A stretch of 38,658 nt of DNA from an uncultured Clostridia bacterium (GCA_904399395.1 CAJFPJ010000066.1:1-38658), one strand, 5' to 3'; positions 7,546 to 15,879 are shown, numbered from the stretch's first letter. Numbers and translations are program-made. The notes: generated by a model not told the origin, from the sequence alone.

Positions 7546-7588
7546 TGAAACACCCAGCCAGTTTTCCGTATACTGGCTGGGTGTTTCA
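7546..7588 (-). terminator. Perfect 17-bp hairpin at the end of the ABC exporter operon
   Basis: Arms 7546-7562 and 7572-7588 are exactly complementary over 17 bases with a 9-base loop, 13 bases past the exporter stop codon. The tail on the minus strand is only moderately U-rich (the stem ends GTGTTTCA, then TATAATT). It probably terminates transcription, but it lacks a clean U-tract. Confidence 0.65.
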
Positions 7589-7600
7589 TCCCATATACTC

Positions 7601-9196
7601 TCAGGAAAGAGAGCGGAGTCTTTTAACGCCCCCTGTGACGAGATAGATCCAACATACCGCAGAAAGAAGCAGAAAAAAACCGGCGCATATTGCCAAAAAT
7701 GCTTCCACCGCTATAAAGGAGCCAATCTGCAGATAAAGCAGAACAGGTGGTATCATCAGTGCCATGCCGCCCAGTGTGGAGAAGAGGGAAGCCATTCCTT
7801 GCTTGATCACGGCTGTCTCGTTGATCCAATCGAATCTTGGGAACCATATGTTGGCGACTGTCCCCAGCAGAGCGCTGAGAAGCTGCACGCAGGTGGGGAC
7901 GAGCCACAGAAGGAATCCTTCCAGAAAGCTCATGGGGAAAGCAATCCAGCAGCAGGCAGAGGCAATCAGTATACAAGGAAGCCCATACATGAGAGGACAG
8001 ACCGCTTTGCTCAGAAGAATGGTTTTTTCAGGAATAGGCAGACTGCGGAGAATCCAGAAGCTTTTTCCCTCTAGAGAAAGGGATGCGGATGAAGCAATAT
8101 TCATCAGAGCGCAGAAGGAGAGAAAAGCCGCGCATGCAAGGGGAATTATGGATTGTATGTCCGGAAAGGAGATCATTTCTAGAAGATCCCTGCCCTTTAT
8201 CAGGACGGCTCCACCCATGATAAGGGAAAAGATGGCGCCGAAAGAATCATTGAGGACGTAACCCGGCAGCGAAAAGAACCGGCGGAGCTCCTTTTTTGTA
8301 AGAGCCCAGCCGATGCCGTGGGCTTTTTCTTCTCTGAGAACTTGTGTTCTGCGGCGACCAGAAGGCTTTGACAGGGCGATTTTCCAGAAGCTTTTGGAAA
8401 GAAGAAAACAGACGCCTGTAAAGGGGAGCGCGCACCATAGGAAAAGTTCTAGAAGAGCAGCTGCATCACCCAAGGAAGTGACTGCAAAGGCATAGAGGGG
8501 AGGGAATGCCCGATGCAGCGCTGTAAGAAGCTCTTCTCCGTGGAGAACTAGGTCGGTGAAATATCCCTGAATACCATAAATGCCTGCGTATACCAAAAAG
8601 AAAAAGGCCAGCATGAATAGAGTGGAAAATAAATTAGGGTGGCGAAGCCTTCTGGAAAGAAGAGCGGCCAGCCAGCCGAAGAAACAAGAGATCGCTGTTC
8701 CCAGCAAAGTGAGAAGAAGGATTCCCACAAGATAAAACGTTACTTGCAATGGACCCACAGGGGCAAAAAAGCAATAGACGACCCCCGCCGGCACCATGAC
8801 CAGCAGGCTGTAGAGCAGATCCAGCAGCAGCATGACAATCATACGACTGGTGAGAATGGCGGATGGCCTGAAGGGCAGGCTCAGCAGGATTTCATTATCC
8901 TTAGCCTGAAAAAGTTGGGATTGAACAGTAAAGATAGTGCCAATAAAACAGAGAAGCACACAGATAAGCCCTGCAGAGATGAAGTAGAGTGCAGACAGAT
9001 CCAGGGGAATCAGAGCAGAGGCCATTCCATAAAACAACATACCAGCGCTTAAAAGCAGAGCTCCCACCACGTATGCAGCGAAAAGAGCAATGAGAATTTT
9101 CAGACCCAGGCTTCTCTTTTTCCCCTTCCGGGAGGTCCTTCCCAAAACAGAATTCCAAAGCGAAGCTAGGTGGATACCGATCAGTGATTTATTCAT
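7601..9196 (-). CDS. ABC exporter membrane subunit
   Basis: A 531-residue integral membrane protein with about twelve hydrophobic segments, encoded just after an ABC ATPase. Its start overlaps the ATPase stop by eight bases (ATGAATAA), which suggests translational coupling and a fixed subunit ratio. The N-terminal stretch contains SRKGKKRSLG before the first helix, and a soluble Arg/Lys-rich loop lies near the middle. Size and layout resemble the ABC-2-type permeases of the YthQ kind in Bacilli, which have two six-helix halves. The substrate is unknown. The adjacent sdpI immunity-type gene hints at a role in peptide resistance, but the two have separate promoters. Confidence 0.8.
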   Translation of the reverse strand: MNKSLIGIHLASLWNSVLGRTSRKGKKRSLGLKILIALFAAYVVGALLLSAGMLFYGMASALIPLDLSALYFISAGLICVLLCFIGTIFTVQSQLFQAKDNEILLSLPFRPSAILTSRMIVMLLLDLLYSLLVMVPAGVVYCFFAPVGPLQVTFYLVGILLLTLLGTAISCFFGWLAALLSRRLRHPNLFSTLFMLAFFFLVYAGIYGIQGYFTDLVLHGEELLTALHRAFPPLYAFAVTSLGDAAALLELFLWCALPFTGVCFLLSKSFWKIALSKPSGRRRTQVLREEKAHGIGWALTKKELRRFFSLPGYVLNDSFGAIFSLIMGGAVLIKGRDLLEMISFPDIQSIIPLACAAFLSFCALMNIASSASLSLEGKSFWILRSLPIPEKTILLSKAVCPLMYGLPCILIASACCWIAFPMSFLEGFLLWLVPTCVQLLSALLGTVANIWFPRFDWINETAVIKQGMASLFSTLGGMALMIPPVLLYLQIGSFIAVEAFLAICAGFFLLLSAVCWIYLVTGGVKRLRSLS

Positions 9197-9902
9197 GGTC
9201 TTCCTCCAGTTCCAGGAATACGTCTTCTAGAGAACCGTTACCTCTCACTTCCTCTGTGGGGCCGGATACGATGAGCTTTCCCTGCCGGATGATGGCGATT
9301 TGATCGCAGAGTTTTTCCGCTACTTCCAGCACATGGGTGGAAAAGAAAATGGCTCCTCCGTTATCGCAAAGCTCCCGCATAAGCCCTTTCACCGTGTGAG
9401 CAGCTACAGGGTCTAGGCCTACAAAGGGTTCATCCAAGATCATAAGTTTTGGCTCGTGAATCAGAGCAGAAAGGATGGCAAGCTTCTGTTTCATGCCGTG
9501 AGAATAGCTGCTCACAAGCTGGCCCAGATCCTTGGTCAGATCCAGCATGCCGGCATATTTTTCAATAAGCGGCTTCCGTTTCTCTTTTGGAACCTTAAAT
9601 GCATCGGCCACGAAGTTCAAATACTTGATGCCGGTAAGAAATTCATAGAGATCCGGATTATCCGGGATATACGCCATCCGGCGCTTGCATTCGAGAGGAT
9701 TTTCCCTCACAGAAATGCCATCTACATAGATCTCTCCCTCATCGAAGGGAAGAATACCGCAGCAAGCCTTGATCGTTGTGGTTTTTCCCGCTCCGTTATG
9801 GCCGATGAAACCGTAGATTTCTCCAGGGTGGATGTGGAGACTGAGATGGTCTACCGCCAGTTTATCCCCATAGTGTTTTGTGAGATTTTGAATTTTCAGC
9901 AT
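9189..9902 (-). CDS. ABC transporter ATP-binding protein
   Basis: A 237-residue ATPase that powers the membrane protein encoded next. ATG 9902 was chosen because AAGGAAGG lies seven bases upstream and the protein then opens MLKIQNLTKHYG, the normal family start; an upstream in-frame ATG at 9992 has no ribosome site. Walker A is GHNGAGKTT (residues 34-42), the signature is SYSHGMKQK (132-140), Walker B ends in Asp157-Glu158, and the switch histidine is His190. The sequence resembles BcrA/YthP-type ATPases of ABC-2 exporters for lipids, peptides or antibiotics. Confidence 0.92.
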   Translation of the reverse strand: MLKIQNLTKHYGDKLAVDHLSLHIHPGEIYGFIGHNGAGKTTTIKACCGILPFDEGEIYVDGISVRENPLECKRRMAYIPDNPDLYEFLTGIKYLNFVADAFKVPKEKRKPLIEKYAGMLDLTKDLGQLVSSYSHGMKQKLAILSALIHEPKLMILDEPFVGLDPVAAHTVKGLMRELCDNGGAIFFSTHVLEVAEKLCDQIAIIRQGKLIVSGPTEEVRGNGSLEDVFLELEEDHE

Positions 9903-9940
9903 ATAATTTCCTTCCTTATTGTGAGTACATGTTACAGTGA

Positions 9941-9968
9941 ATAGTACGTTATAGAAGACTTTAGCCAA
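9941..9968 (-). promoter_or_regulatory. Candidate promoter of the ABC exporter operon
   Basis: On the minus strand TTGGCT (9968-9963), a 16-base spacer and TACTAT (9946-9941), about 40 bases before the ATPase start. The SdpR-type palindrome seen at 11077 is not present here. Confidence 0.4.
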
Positions 9969-10051
9969 CAAGAGAAGCATGGATGCGTACACTTGTATAT
10001 GGAGTGAAGTATTCGGGTAGAGAGAAGAAGTCTTTAATAAAAAAAGCTGGA

Positions 10052-10786
10052 CTATTTAAATGTCCGACGGTAGAGAATATACGAATATACTACGGGAGGG
10101 ATGAGCATAAGGGCAACAGCAAAGAGAAGAAGGAATTCCGACTGCAGAAGACCTGCAGCTATAATCATAAATCCTCCTGCTACCCAGAGCTTACCGCCGA
10201 AACGGTGGGTTTTCACCCAGTTTTCTTCGTCATTCAGCGTCCATGGCAACCGAATGCCCACCGTGTAGCTGGGCCGACATTTTGGAAGATAATTTCCTGT
10301 GATTACAATAAGCAGCCCCACTGCCAGTGAAATAGGCAGGGCGGGATCCACCGGCTGAGAGAGCGCGTTGAGAAACGTAATGCCGTTTGTGAGTAGAGAT
10401 AGGACAGGAATTGTCCATTGTCCTATAGCCAGAAGACTCTTGTGAAGATGAGTATTTTTGGGATCATTCTGCAGCATAAACCAAAGGCCCACATTCAGCG
10501 CAAGCATGCCAGAGGGAATTCCAAAAACGGCCACAGCCTTGGGGCTCCAGCCGTTTGGAGTTCCATCGGCACCCCAATGAGTCACAATCTGTTCCGGAAG
10601 CTGCCCATAAACAGAGATTCCAAAGAGAAGGGGCAGCAGGCATATTCCGCAGGAGATCCAAAAGGGAGAGCTGCGCCAGAATCTCTTTTTCTGGGAGTAG
10701 CCTCCGGTAACCTCTTCTGTTTCATTTTCTTGTATCTTCTTCAGGATTTGTTGTTGTTCCCTGGGGGTTGCTTTCTGTTTCATCAT
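10052..10786 (-). CDS. sdpI: SdpI family immunity/signal-transduction membrane protein
   Basis: A 244-residue protein with a short soluble N-terminus and about six membrane helices. Residues near 60-85 (QIVTHWGADGTPNGW) match the DUF1648 domain. The segment NYLPKCRPSYTVGIRLPWTL followed by ENWVKTHRFGGK is the core of the SdpI family. In Bacillus subtilis SdpI protects against the toxin SdpC and sequesters the repressor SdpR at the membrane. The start ATG 10786 has AAAGGAGG eight bases upstream. It lies inside the end of the sdpR-like gene, a 65-base overlap. No sdpABC toxin genes are in the window, so this may defend against toxins of neighbours or sense envelope stress. Confidence 0.88.
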   Translation of the reverse strand: MMKQKATPREQQQILKKIQENETEEVTGGYSQKKRFWRSSPFWISCGICLLPLLFGISVYGQLPEQIVTHWGADGTPNGWSPKAVAVFGIPSGMLALNVGLWFMLQNDPKNTHLHKSLLAIGQWTIPVLSLLTNGITFLNALSQPVDPALPISLAVGLLIVITGNYLPKCRPSYTVGIRLPWTLNDEENWVKTHRFGGKLWVAGGFMIIAAGLLQSEFLLLFAVALMLIPPVVYSYILYRRTFK

Positions 10787-11054
10787 CGGTATTTCCTCCT
10801 TTAAACTGAGAAAACCAGAGCATGAGCTCTTCAAATACAGAGATGTTCAAATCGTAATAGATAAAATTTTTCTGCCTTGTCTCTGTTACAAGACCAGCCT
10901 TTTTCAGCAGGGAAAGATGATAGGAAACAGTAGCTCCCGAAAGAGAAAAACGAGAGGAGATCTCTCCAGCCGAGAGCCTACCATTTTTTAAAAGTACGAG
11001 GATATCCCGCCGGACAGGATCGGAAAGAGCTTTAAATGTTTCAGGGAAGCCCAA
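10722..11054 (-). CDS. sdpR: SdpR-like ArsR family autorepressor
   Basis: A 110-residue winged-helix repressor. The start is TTG 11054, six bases after AAGGAGGTG; the frame upstream has no site. The body reads FKALSDPVRRDILVLLKNGR, then SLSGATVSYHLSLLKKAGL as the recognition helix, then KNFIYYDLN. There are no metal-binding cysteines, which fits SdpR rather than metal-sensing ArsR proteins. The last 20 or so residues (after FKGG) are hydrophilic and are read from DNA that also encodes the start of SdpI, so the stop seems to have moved downstream relative to typical family members of about 90 residues. Two palindromes around its promoter are likely autoregulatory sites. Confidence 0.88.
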   Translation of the reverse strand: MGFPETFKALSDPVRRDILVLLKNGRLSAGEISSRFSLSGATVSYHLSLLKKAGLVTETRQKNFIYYDLNISVFEELMLWFSQFKGGNTDDETESNPQGTTTNPEEDTRK

Positions 11055-11076
11055 GGCACTCACCTCCTTGCTGGAA

Positions 11077-11094
11077 TTTAGAAAAATTTCTAAA
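11077..11094. promoter_or_regulatory. SdpR-type operator, site 1
   Basis: TTTAGAA-AAAT-TTCTAAA, arms perfect over seven bases, lies just downstream of the sdpR -10 element where a bound repressor would cover the transcription start. The second copy at 11134-11151 shares the left arm and spacing. Confidence 0.65.
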
Positions 11095-11097
11095 CAG

Positions 11098-11126
11098 ATT
11101 CTATTACGGAAAGTAGAAAAAAGCAA
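11098..11126 (-). promoter_or_regulatory. sdpRI promoter
   Basis: On the minus strand TTGCTT (11126-11121), a 17-base spacer and TAGAAT (11103-11098). The two operator-like palindromes flank it. Confidence 0.7.
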
Positions 11127-11133
11127 TAGGTAA

Positions 11134-11151
11134 TTTAGAAATTTTTCAAAA
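11134..11151. promoter_or_regulatory. SdpR-type operator, site 2 (imperfect)
   Basis: TTTAGAA-ATTT-TTCAAAA, one change from perfect symmetry, lies just upstream of the sdpR -35. Its centre is 57 bases from the centre of site 1, a little over five helical turns. Confidence 0.55.
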
Positions 11152-11154
11152 TAC

Positions 11155-11417
11155 CTACATGATCGTGGATATAGCGGACGAAAAGACGCTGAGAAATACC
11201 GTTCGATAGTGATCTTTCAGAAGTCTGTAAATACGCGCTGGAGAAACATGAGAGGTCTTTTTTGATTTTGATCTTTAAAAGAAAAATACAGAAGCCAAAT
11301 ATTCCAACGAAAATCTGAAATATGCTGTCATGTATATGGAAAGACAGGGCAGTGCATGATATTCTAAATAAACAGGGCTTGATTCCCTTATGGGAAGCAG
11401 GGAAAAGGAGAGAGAAG
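11155..11417 (+). other. Intergenic leader ahead of the sucrose PTS gene
   Basis: No gene was found. No pair of -35 and -10 elements stands out, and no clear catabolite-response element was seen. A small palindrome TTCCC-TTAT-GGGAA (11383-11396) lies about 20 bases before the PTS start and could be an operator for the LacI-type regulator encoded downstream. That is a guess from position only. Confidence 0.35.
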
Positions 11418-12788
11418 ATGCAATATGAACAGTTGGCGGAGGATATTCTCCGCCTGGTAGGAGGAAAAGAAAATATTCGGAGCGCGGCCCATTGCGCGAC
11501 GCGCCTACGTCTGGTTCTGGCAGATGATACTAAACTTAAAAAGGCGGAGATCGAAAAACTCTCAGGAGTGAAGGGTTCCTTCATGAATGCCGGGCAATAT
11601 CAAATTATCTTGGGACAGGGGCATGTGAATAAAGTTTTTGCCTGTATGATGGGAGAAGGTATGCACGAGGCCAGTTCTGACGAACTGAAGCGGGATGCAG
11701 CTGAGAAACTGGGATGGTTCCAGCGTTTTGCAAGAACCCTTTCTAATATTTTTGTCCCCATTATCCCGGTGATTGTCGCCAGCGGCGTGTTAATGGGCGT
11801 TTTGGGAATGCTTTCTGCCTTTCACGCGGTGGATACGGAAAGCGGTGTGTATCAACTTCTGGATATGTTTTCCAACGCTGCTTTTACGTTTCTTCCCATT
11901 CTGATCGCGTTTTCAGCGGCAAAGGAGTTCGGCTGCAATCCCTATCTAGCGGCGGCACTGGGAGGAATCATGGTTCATCCCTCCCTGCAAAACGCCTGGA
12001 ATATGGGAAAAGCAGGGCAGGTTACGGAATATATGGATGTATTTGGCCTGCAGGTGGCAAAAATCGGATACCAGGGAACTGTGCTTCCCATCCTGCTGGC
12101 CGTTTTGGTCATGGCATTTCTGGAAAAACGGATCCGAAAAATCATTCCCAATGTGCTGGATATTCTGCTGACGCCCTTTTTCACCCTTTTGATTACAGGT
12201 ATCATCACGTTTTTTGTAATCGGCCCTATAGGCAGAGCTTTGGGAAACGGCATATCCTTTGTGCTGACCTTCCTGTATGAAAAGCTGGGGGTGCTGGCGG
12301 GTATTCTTTTCGGAGGGGCGTACTCTTCCATTGTTATAACCGGCATGCATCATAGCTTTCATGCGGTAGAAACACAGCTGATTGGTGACGTAGGGGTAAA
12401 TTTTCTTCTCCCCATCTGGTCCATGGCTAATGTGGCACAGGGAGGGGCAGCTCTGGCCGTTTATTTCAAAACAAGGGATAAAAAACTCAAATCTGTTGCG
12501 GCGCCGGCCTCTCTTTCCTGTCTTTTGGGAATTACAGAGGCTGCGATTTTCGGCGTGAATCTGCCTCTAGTGAGGCCTTTCATCGCCGCTGCCATCGGTG
12601 GAGCCTTGGGAGGAGGCTTTGTGGTGTTCATGAAGGTAGGAATGCAGGGCATCGGAGTGACGGGTATACCCGGGATCGCTATAGTTGAACAAAATGGAAT
12701 TTTGATGTATTGTATTGGTATGGCAATTGCTTTTGTCGGTGCTTTTATAGCCGCATGGCTGTTGGGCTTCAAAGAGACAAAGGCTTGA
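11418..12788 (+). CDS. scrA: Sucrose-specific PTS enzyme IIBC
   Basis: A 456-residue membrane permease that imports and phosphorylates sucrose to sucrose-6-phosphate. The start ATG 11418 has AAAAGGAG about seven bases upstream; the frame continues 32 codons further back without a site. The IIB domain holds the phosphorylated cysteine in AAHCATRLRL (Cys26). The IIC domain shows GMHH (309-312) and GITEAAIFG (371-379), both typical of the glucose/sucrose superfamily. There is no C-terminal IIA domain, as usual for sucrose EIIBC, so phosphate must come from an EIIA-Glc-type protein encoded elsewhere. The regulator, hydrolase and HPr that follow complete a sucrose module. Trehalose or a beta-glucoside is the main alternative substrate, made less likely by the GH32 gene. 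Confidence 0.92.
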   Translation: MQYEQLAEDILRLVGGKENIRSAAHCATRLRLVLADDTKLKKAEIEKLSGVKGSFMNAGQYQIILGQGHVNKVFACMMGEGMHEASSDELKRDAAEKLGWFQRFARTLSNIFVPIIPVIVASGVLMGVLGMLSAFHAVDTESGVYQLLDMFSNAAFTFLPILIAFSAAKEFGCNPYLAAALGGIMVHPSLQNAWNMGKAGQVTEYMDVFGLQVAKIGYQGTVLPILLAVLVMAFLEKRIRKIIPNVLDILLTPFFTLLITGIITFFVIGPIGRALGNGISFVLTFLYEKLGVLAGILFGGAYSSIVITGMHHSFHAVETQLIGDVGVNFLLPIWSMANVAQGGAALAVYFKTRDKKLKSVAAPASLSCLLGITEAAIFGVNLPLVRPFIAAAIGGALGGGFVVFMKVGMQGIGVTGIPGIAIVEQNGILMYCIGMAIAFVGAFIAAWLLGFKETKA

Positions 12789-12798
12789 CCTCTCACCG

Positions 12799-12830
12799 GC
12801 CGGGCAGGCCGGAGCCCGGCGCGGCTTTTA
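12799..12830 (+). terminator. GC-only hairpin between scrA and scrR, possible partial terminator
   Basis: Arms GCCGGGC (12799-12805) and GCCCGGC (12814-12820) with an 8-base loop, followed by GCGGCTTTTA. The spacing to the short U-run is poor, so it may lower read-through or act in message processing. Confidence 0.45.
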
Positions 12831-12855
12831 TTCTAGAAGTAAGGAACAGCGAACC

Positions 12856-13842
12856 ATGCAGATCAAAGATATAGCCAGACTGGCTGAGGTGGCCCCTTCC
12901 ACCGTTTCCCGGGTGCTGAACGGTTCCGGATATGTGAGCGCAGAGGTGCGCAGCAGAGTAGAAAAGGTTATCGCCGATACTGGCTATGTGCCCAACAGTA
13001 TTGCTAAATCTCTGAAAGCAAAAAAGAGCCGGACTATCGGAGTTATTATACCGAGAATTGCCTCTTTTTCTATGGCTTCCGTAATAGAAGCGGTTACCCG
13101 AGAATGCGAGGTGGCAGGCTATGAGGTGTTTTTGGCCAACACAACCCTGCGCGTAGAAAAAGAGCTCAGCTTTCTGCAGGCTTTCGCCCGCAGGCAGATT
13201 GACGGTGTGGTGATGATGAGCGTGAAGATCACGCCGGAGCATGTGAAGCTTATTGAATCCCTTGATTTTCCTGTTGTGGTGGTTGGCCAGCAGTATCCCG
13301 GCCTTTGCTGTGTGACACATGACGACCGTGAGGTGGCGGAGATGGTTACCTCCCAGCTATTGTCTGCCGGAAGGCAGAGGGTTGCCATGCTGAATGTCTC
13401 TCTGGATGACAATTCAGTCCGTGGGGAAAGAGCTCAAGGATATAAGGACGCCTTGGAAAAGGAAGGCATTCCCTTCCTTTCAGAGAGGGTGGCGTATGGA
13501 GATTTTACCATTTCATCCGGCAGGCAGTGTATGCAGGAAATCTGGGAACGATGCCCGGAAAAGCCGGATGCGGTTTTCTGTGTATCGGACCGTATGGCGG
13601 TGGGGGCAGTTCAGTATCTGAAGGGGATTCAGGTGCGGATACCGGAGGACTGCGCTGTTGTGGGCATCGGAAACGATGAAATTTCCCGGTTTACGTATCC
13701 AAGCCTATCCAGTGTGGAATATTACTACCATGAGATGGGGACAAAGGCCGCCCGGCTCGTCCTGGAGGGGATCGAGCGTGGGAAAAGCCCCAGAGGCGTG
13801 TGGTATATCGGATATTCCCTCGTCCGGCGGGAAAGCTTCTGA
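12856..13842 (+). CDS. scrR: LacI family regulator of sucrose utilisation
   Basis: A 328-residue repressor with an N-terminal helix-turn-helix (IKDIARLAEVAPSTVSRVLN, residues 3-22) and hinge helix ending near residue 58. A periplasmic-binding-protein-like sensor domain starting RTIGVIIPRI follows. Its place between the sucrose permease and hydrolase genes makes sucrose, sucrose-6-phosphate or fructose the likely inducer. TAAGGA lies about ten bases before the ATG. The local operator was not identified with confidence (see 11155-11417). Confidence 0.9.
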   Translation: MQIKDIARLAEVAPSTVSRVLNGSGYVSAEVRSRVEKVIADTGYVPNSIAKSLKAKKSRTIGVIIPRIASFSMASVIEAVTRECEVAGYEVFLANTTLRVEKELSFLQAFARRQIDGVVMMSVKITPEHVKLIESLDFPVVVVGQQYPGLCCVTHDDREVAEMVTSQLLSAGRQRVAMLNVSLDDNSVRGERAQGYKDALEKEGIPFLSERVAYGDFTISSGRQCMQEIWERCPEKPDAVFCVSDRMAVGAVQYLKGIQVRIPEDCAVVGIGNDEISRFTYPSLSSVEYYYHEMGTKAARLVLEGIERGKSPRGVWYIGYSLVRRESF

Positions 13843-13915
13843 ATGACTTACTATGTTCAGTAAGAAGTCTCCGGTGATTCTCCATCATCCCACTTATAGA
13901 AATGGATGATTAGAT

Positions 13916-15358
13916 TTGCAGGAAATACCATCATATGGAGATTGGATCCAAAAGGAACAGGCTGCCAGAGAACTGTTTCAGAAAAAGTATCCGCTAGAAA
14001 AAGATCCCTTCCGGCAGAAATTTCACCTGATGCCCCCTGTGGGATATATAAACGATTCCAACGGACTTTGTTTTTTCCGTGGCATTTACCATGTGTATCA
14101 CCAATATTGCCCTTTCAGTCCTTGGGGAGAGGGAGGAAAACTTTGGGGTCACTATGAAACAGAAAATTTTGTTACCTGGCGGCGCAGGCCACCTGCCGGT
14201 GCTCCGGATACCCCATGGGACAGAGACGGCATGTATTCTGGAAGTGCTTTACCGCAGGAGGATGGCATTCGGTTTTATTACACAGGAAATGTGAAAGAGT
14301 CAGGTGATTTTGATTATATTCATGAGGGCCGGGAGCATAATTTGATAGGGGCCTTTTCAAAGGATGGAAAACTTCTGGAGCGCAAGGTGCTTTTAATGCG
14401 CAATAGTGATTATCCCGGGGATGTGACCCTTCATGTGCGCGACCCAAAGGTATGGAGGGAAAAGGGGAAATACTATATGGTCCTTGGGGCCAGAAGCGAT
14501 AAGGATAAAGGGCTTGTCCTTCTGTATTCCTCCGGAGACGGCTTGAAATGGAAAGTTGAGGGTCGTTTTTTTTCCGCTAAGCATTTGGGATATATGTGGG
14601 AGTGCCCGGACATGTTTCGATTGGGGAAGAAACGCATCCTCCTTTTTTGCCCGCAGGGCCTGCGTCCAGAAGAGGAGCGCTTTCAAAACGGAGATACCTG
14701 CGGCTATGCTGTGATCAGTCGGGATTTCCGGTTGGGAGGAGATATCGGAGCTTTTGAAGAGCTGGACAGAGGGTTTGATTTTTATGCGGCCCAGACTTTT
14801 TCCGGCACTGGGGAAAGAAGAATCCTTCTGGGGTGGATGGGACTTCCGAATCCTTATGAGAATCCCACTGTTGCATATGGATGGCAGCATTGTCTGAGCC
14901 TCCCCAGGGAGCTGTCTTTCCGGAAGGGAAAGCTTTGGCAGGAGCCTTTGCAGGAGCTGGAAGCTTTGCGAAAGCCGGGGGGTTGCGGTACCCTTTTCAA
15001 GGGTGAGAAGCTGCTTCTTCCAGCAGACTGTTTCGAAGTCTTGCTTTATCCTGAAGAGGAGAAGTTTCATGCCGCTTTCCGACAGGATGCTGAACTTGTG
15101 TATGATGGGGAAAGGCTGACACTTCGGCTGGGGGAAAGCGGTTTTGGACGAAAAGAGAGAAGCTGTCGTCTTCCGGAAAAAATCAACTGCCTTCGAATCT
15201 TCAGCGATGTTTCATCCCTGGAAATTTTTGTAAATGGAGAGGTTTTCAGTACCAGACTGTTCGAAACCCATAGCGGAAGTAAGCCCATGCTTCGCATGAT
15301 TTCCGGTTCCTGCCGATGGGAACTTTACCCACTGTGCCCCTTTGAGTGGGAGGAGTAA
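13916..15358 (+). CDS. scrB: Sucrose-6-phosphate hydrolase, GH32
   Basis: A 480-residue cytoplasmic invertase that splits sucrose-6-phosphate into glucose-6-phosphate and fructose. The start is a TTG at 13916; the nearest internal ATG would remove residues close to the active site, so the TTG is preferred despite a weak ribosome site. The three GH32 catalytic blocks are present. INDSNG carries the nucleophile Asp47, in a variant of the usual NDPNG. RDP (175-177) stabilises the transition state. EC (229-230) gives the acid/base Glu229. A C-terminal beta-sandwich follows from about residue 340. No signal peptide is seen, in line with PTS-delivered substrate. Confidence 0.92.
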   Translation: MQEIPSYGDWIQKEQAARELFQKKYPLEKDPFRQKFHLMPPVGYINDSNGLCFFRGIYHVYHQYCPFSPWGEGGKLWGHYETENFVTWRRRPPAGAPDTPWDRDGMYSGSALPQEDGIRFYYTGNVKESGDFDYIHEGREHNLIGAFSKDGKLLERKVLLMRNSDYPGDVTLHVRDPKVWREKGKYYMVLGARSDKDKGLVLLYSSGDGLKWKVEGRFFSAKHLGYMWECPDMFRLGKKRILLFCPQGLRPEEERFQNGDTCGYAVISRDFRLGGDIGAFEELDRGFDFYAAQTFSGTGERRILLGWMGLPNPYENPTVAYGWQHCLSLPRELSFRKGKLWQEPLQELEALRKPGGCGTLFKGEKLLLPADCFEVLLYPEEEKFHAAFRQDAELVYDGERLTLRLGESGFGRKERSCRLPEKINCLRIFSDVSSLEIFVNGEVFSTRLFETHSGSKPMLRMISGSCRWELYPLCPFEWEE

Positions 15359-15480
15359 GCGACGGATAGCACTCGTGTTCAGGAGCTTGCATATGAATAG
15401 AGGCTCCGATTCAGATAAAAGCTTTGGATGGTTTTCTGGATTGAGACCGGTAGATCACCCTGCAAAAGGAGAGAAAGGCT

Positions 15481-15738
15481 ATGAAAGAATTTGAGCATGT
15501 AATTATGGATCCGGTTGGGCTTCATGCACGGCCGGCCGGATTATTGGTAAAAAAGGCTATGGAATATCCTGAGGTAGATATTCACCTGATAAAAGGGGAA
15601 AAAACAGTAGACGCTAAACGACTTTTCAGCGTTATGAGCCTGGGCGCCAAACAGGGAGATTCCCTGCGGATTCGTTTGGAGGGCAAAGGGGAAGAGCAGG
15701 CGGAAAAGGCGCTCAAAGAGTTCTTTGCCAGTTTGTGA
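15481..15738 (+). CDS. HPr-family phosphocarrier lacking the Ser46 regulatory site
   Basis: An 85-residue HPr homologue with AAAAGGAGAG about eight bases upstream of ATG. The active site GLHARPAG places the phosphorylated histidine at position 15 with the supporting Arg17, so it should accept phosphate from enzyme I and pass it on to an EIIA. The segment that usually reads KSIMGVMSLG reads KRLFSVMSLG, so the serine phosphorylated by HPr kinase is replaced by arginine. Met48, used at the CcpA interface, is phenylalanine. It closes the sucrose module, and a strong terminator follows. It may be a dedicated phosphocarrier exempt from HPr-kinase control, or simply a diverged second HPr. Confidence 0.9.
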   Translation: MKEFEHVIMDPVGLHARPAGLLVKKAMEYPEVDIHLIKGEKTVDAKRLFSVMSLGAKQGDSLRIRLEGKGEEQAEKALKEFFASL

Positions 15739-15775
15739 ATCTGAAAATGTTGTGAACGGTGAAATAGACGCAGAA

Positions 15776-15817
15776 AACCTCTCCATATGTTGCCTGATAG
15801 GCTGAGGAGAGGTTTTT
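15776..15817 (+). terminator. Terminator of the sucrose module
   Basis: Arms AACCTCTCC (15776-15784) and GGAGAGGTT (15806-15814) form a perfect 9-bp stem followed by TTTTTG. Confidence 0.88.
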
Positions 15818-15879
15818 GTATTTTGTAAAATGTATATTGGCAATAAAGTTGAACATTCTATGAAGAAATTCCCATTGCG

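Noticed and set aside
11226-11241. TGTAAATACGCGCTGG as a possible CcpA cre site before scrA
   Set aside because: The central CG is two positions out of register with the cre consensus.
13847-13864. CTTACT...AGTAAG hairpin between scrR and scrB
   Set aside because: Only 6 bp with no U-tract; too weak to call a terminator or operator.
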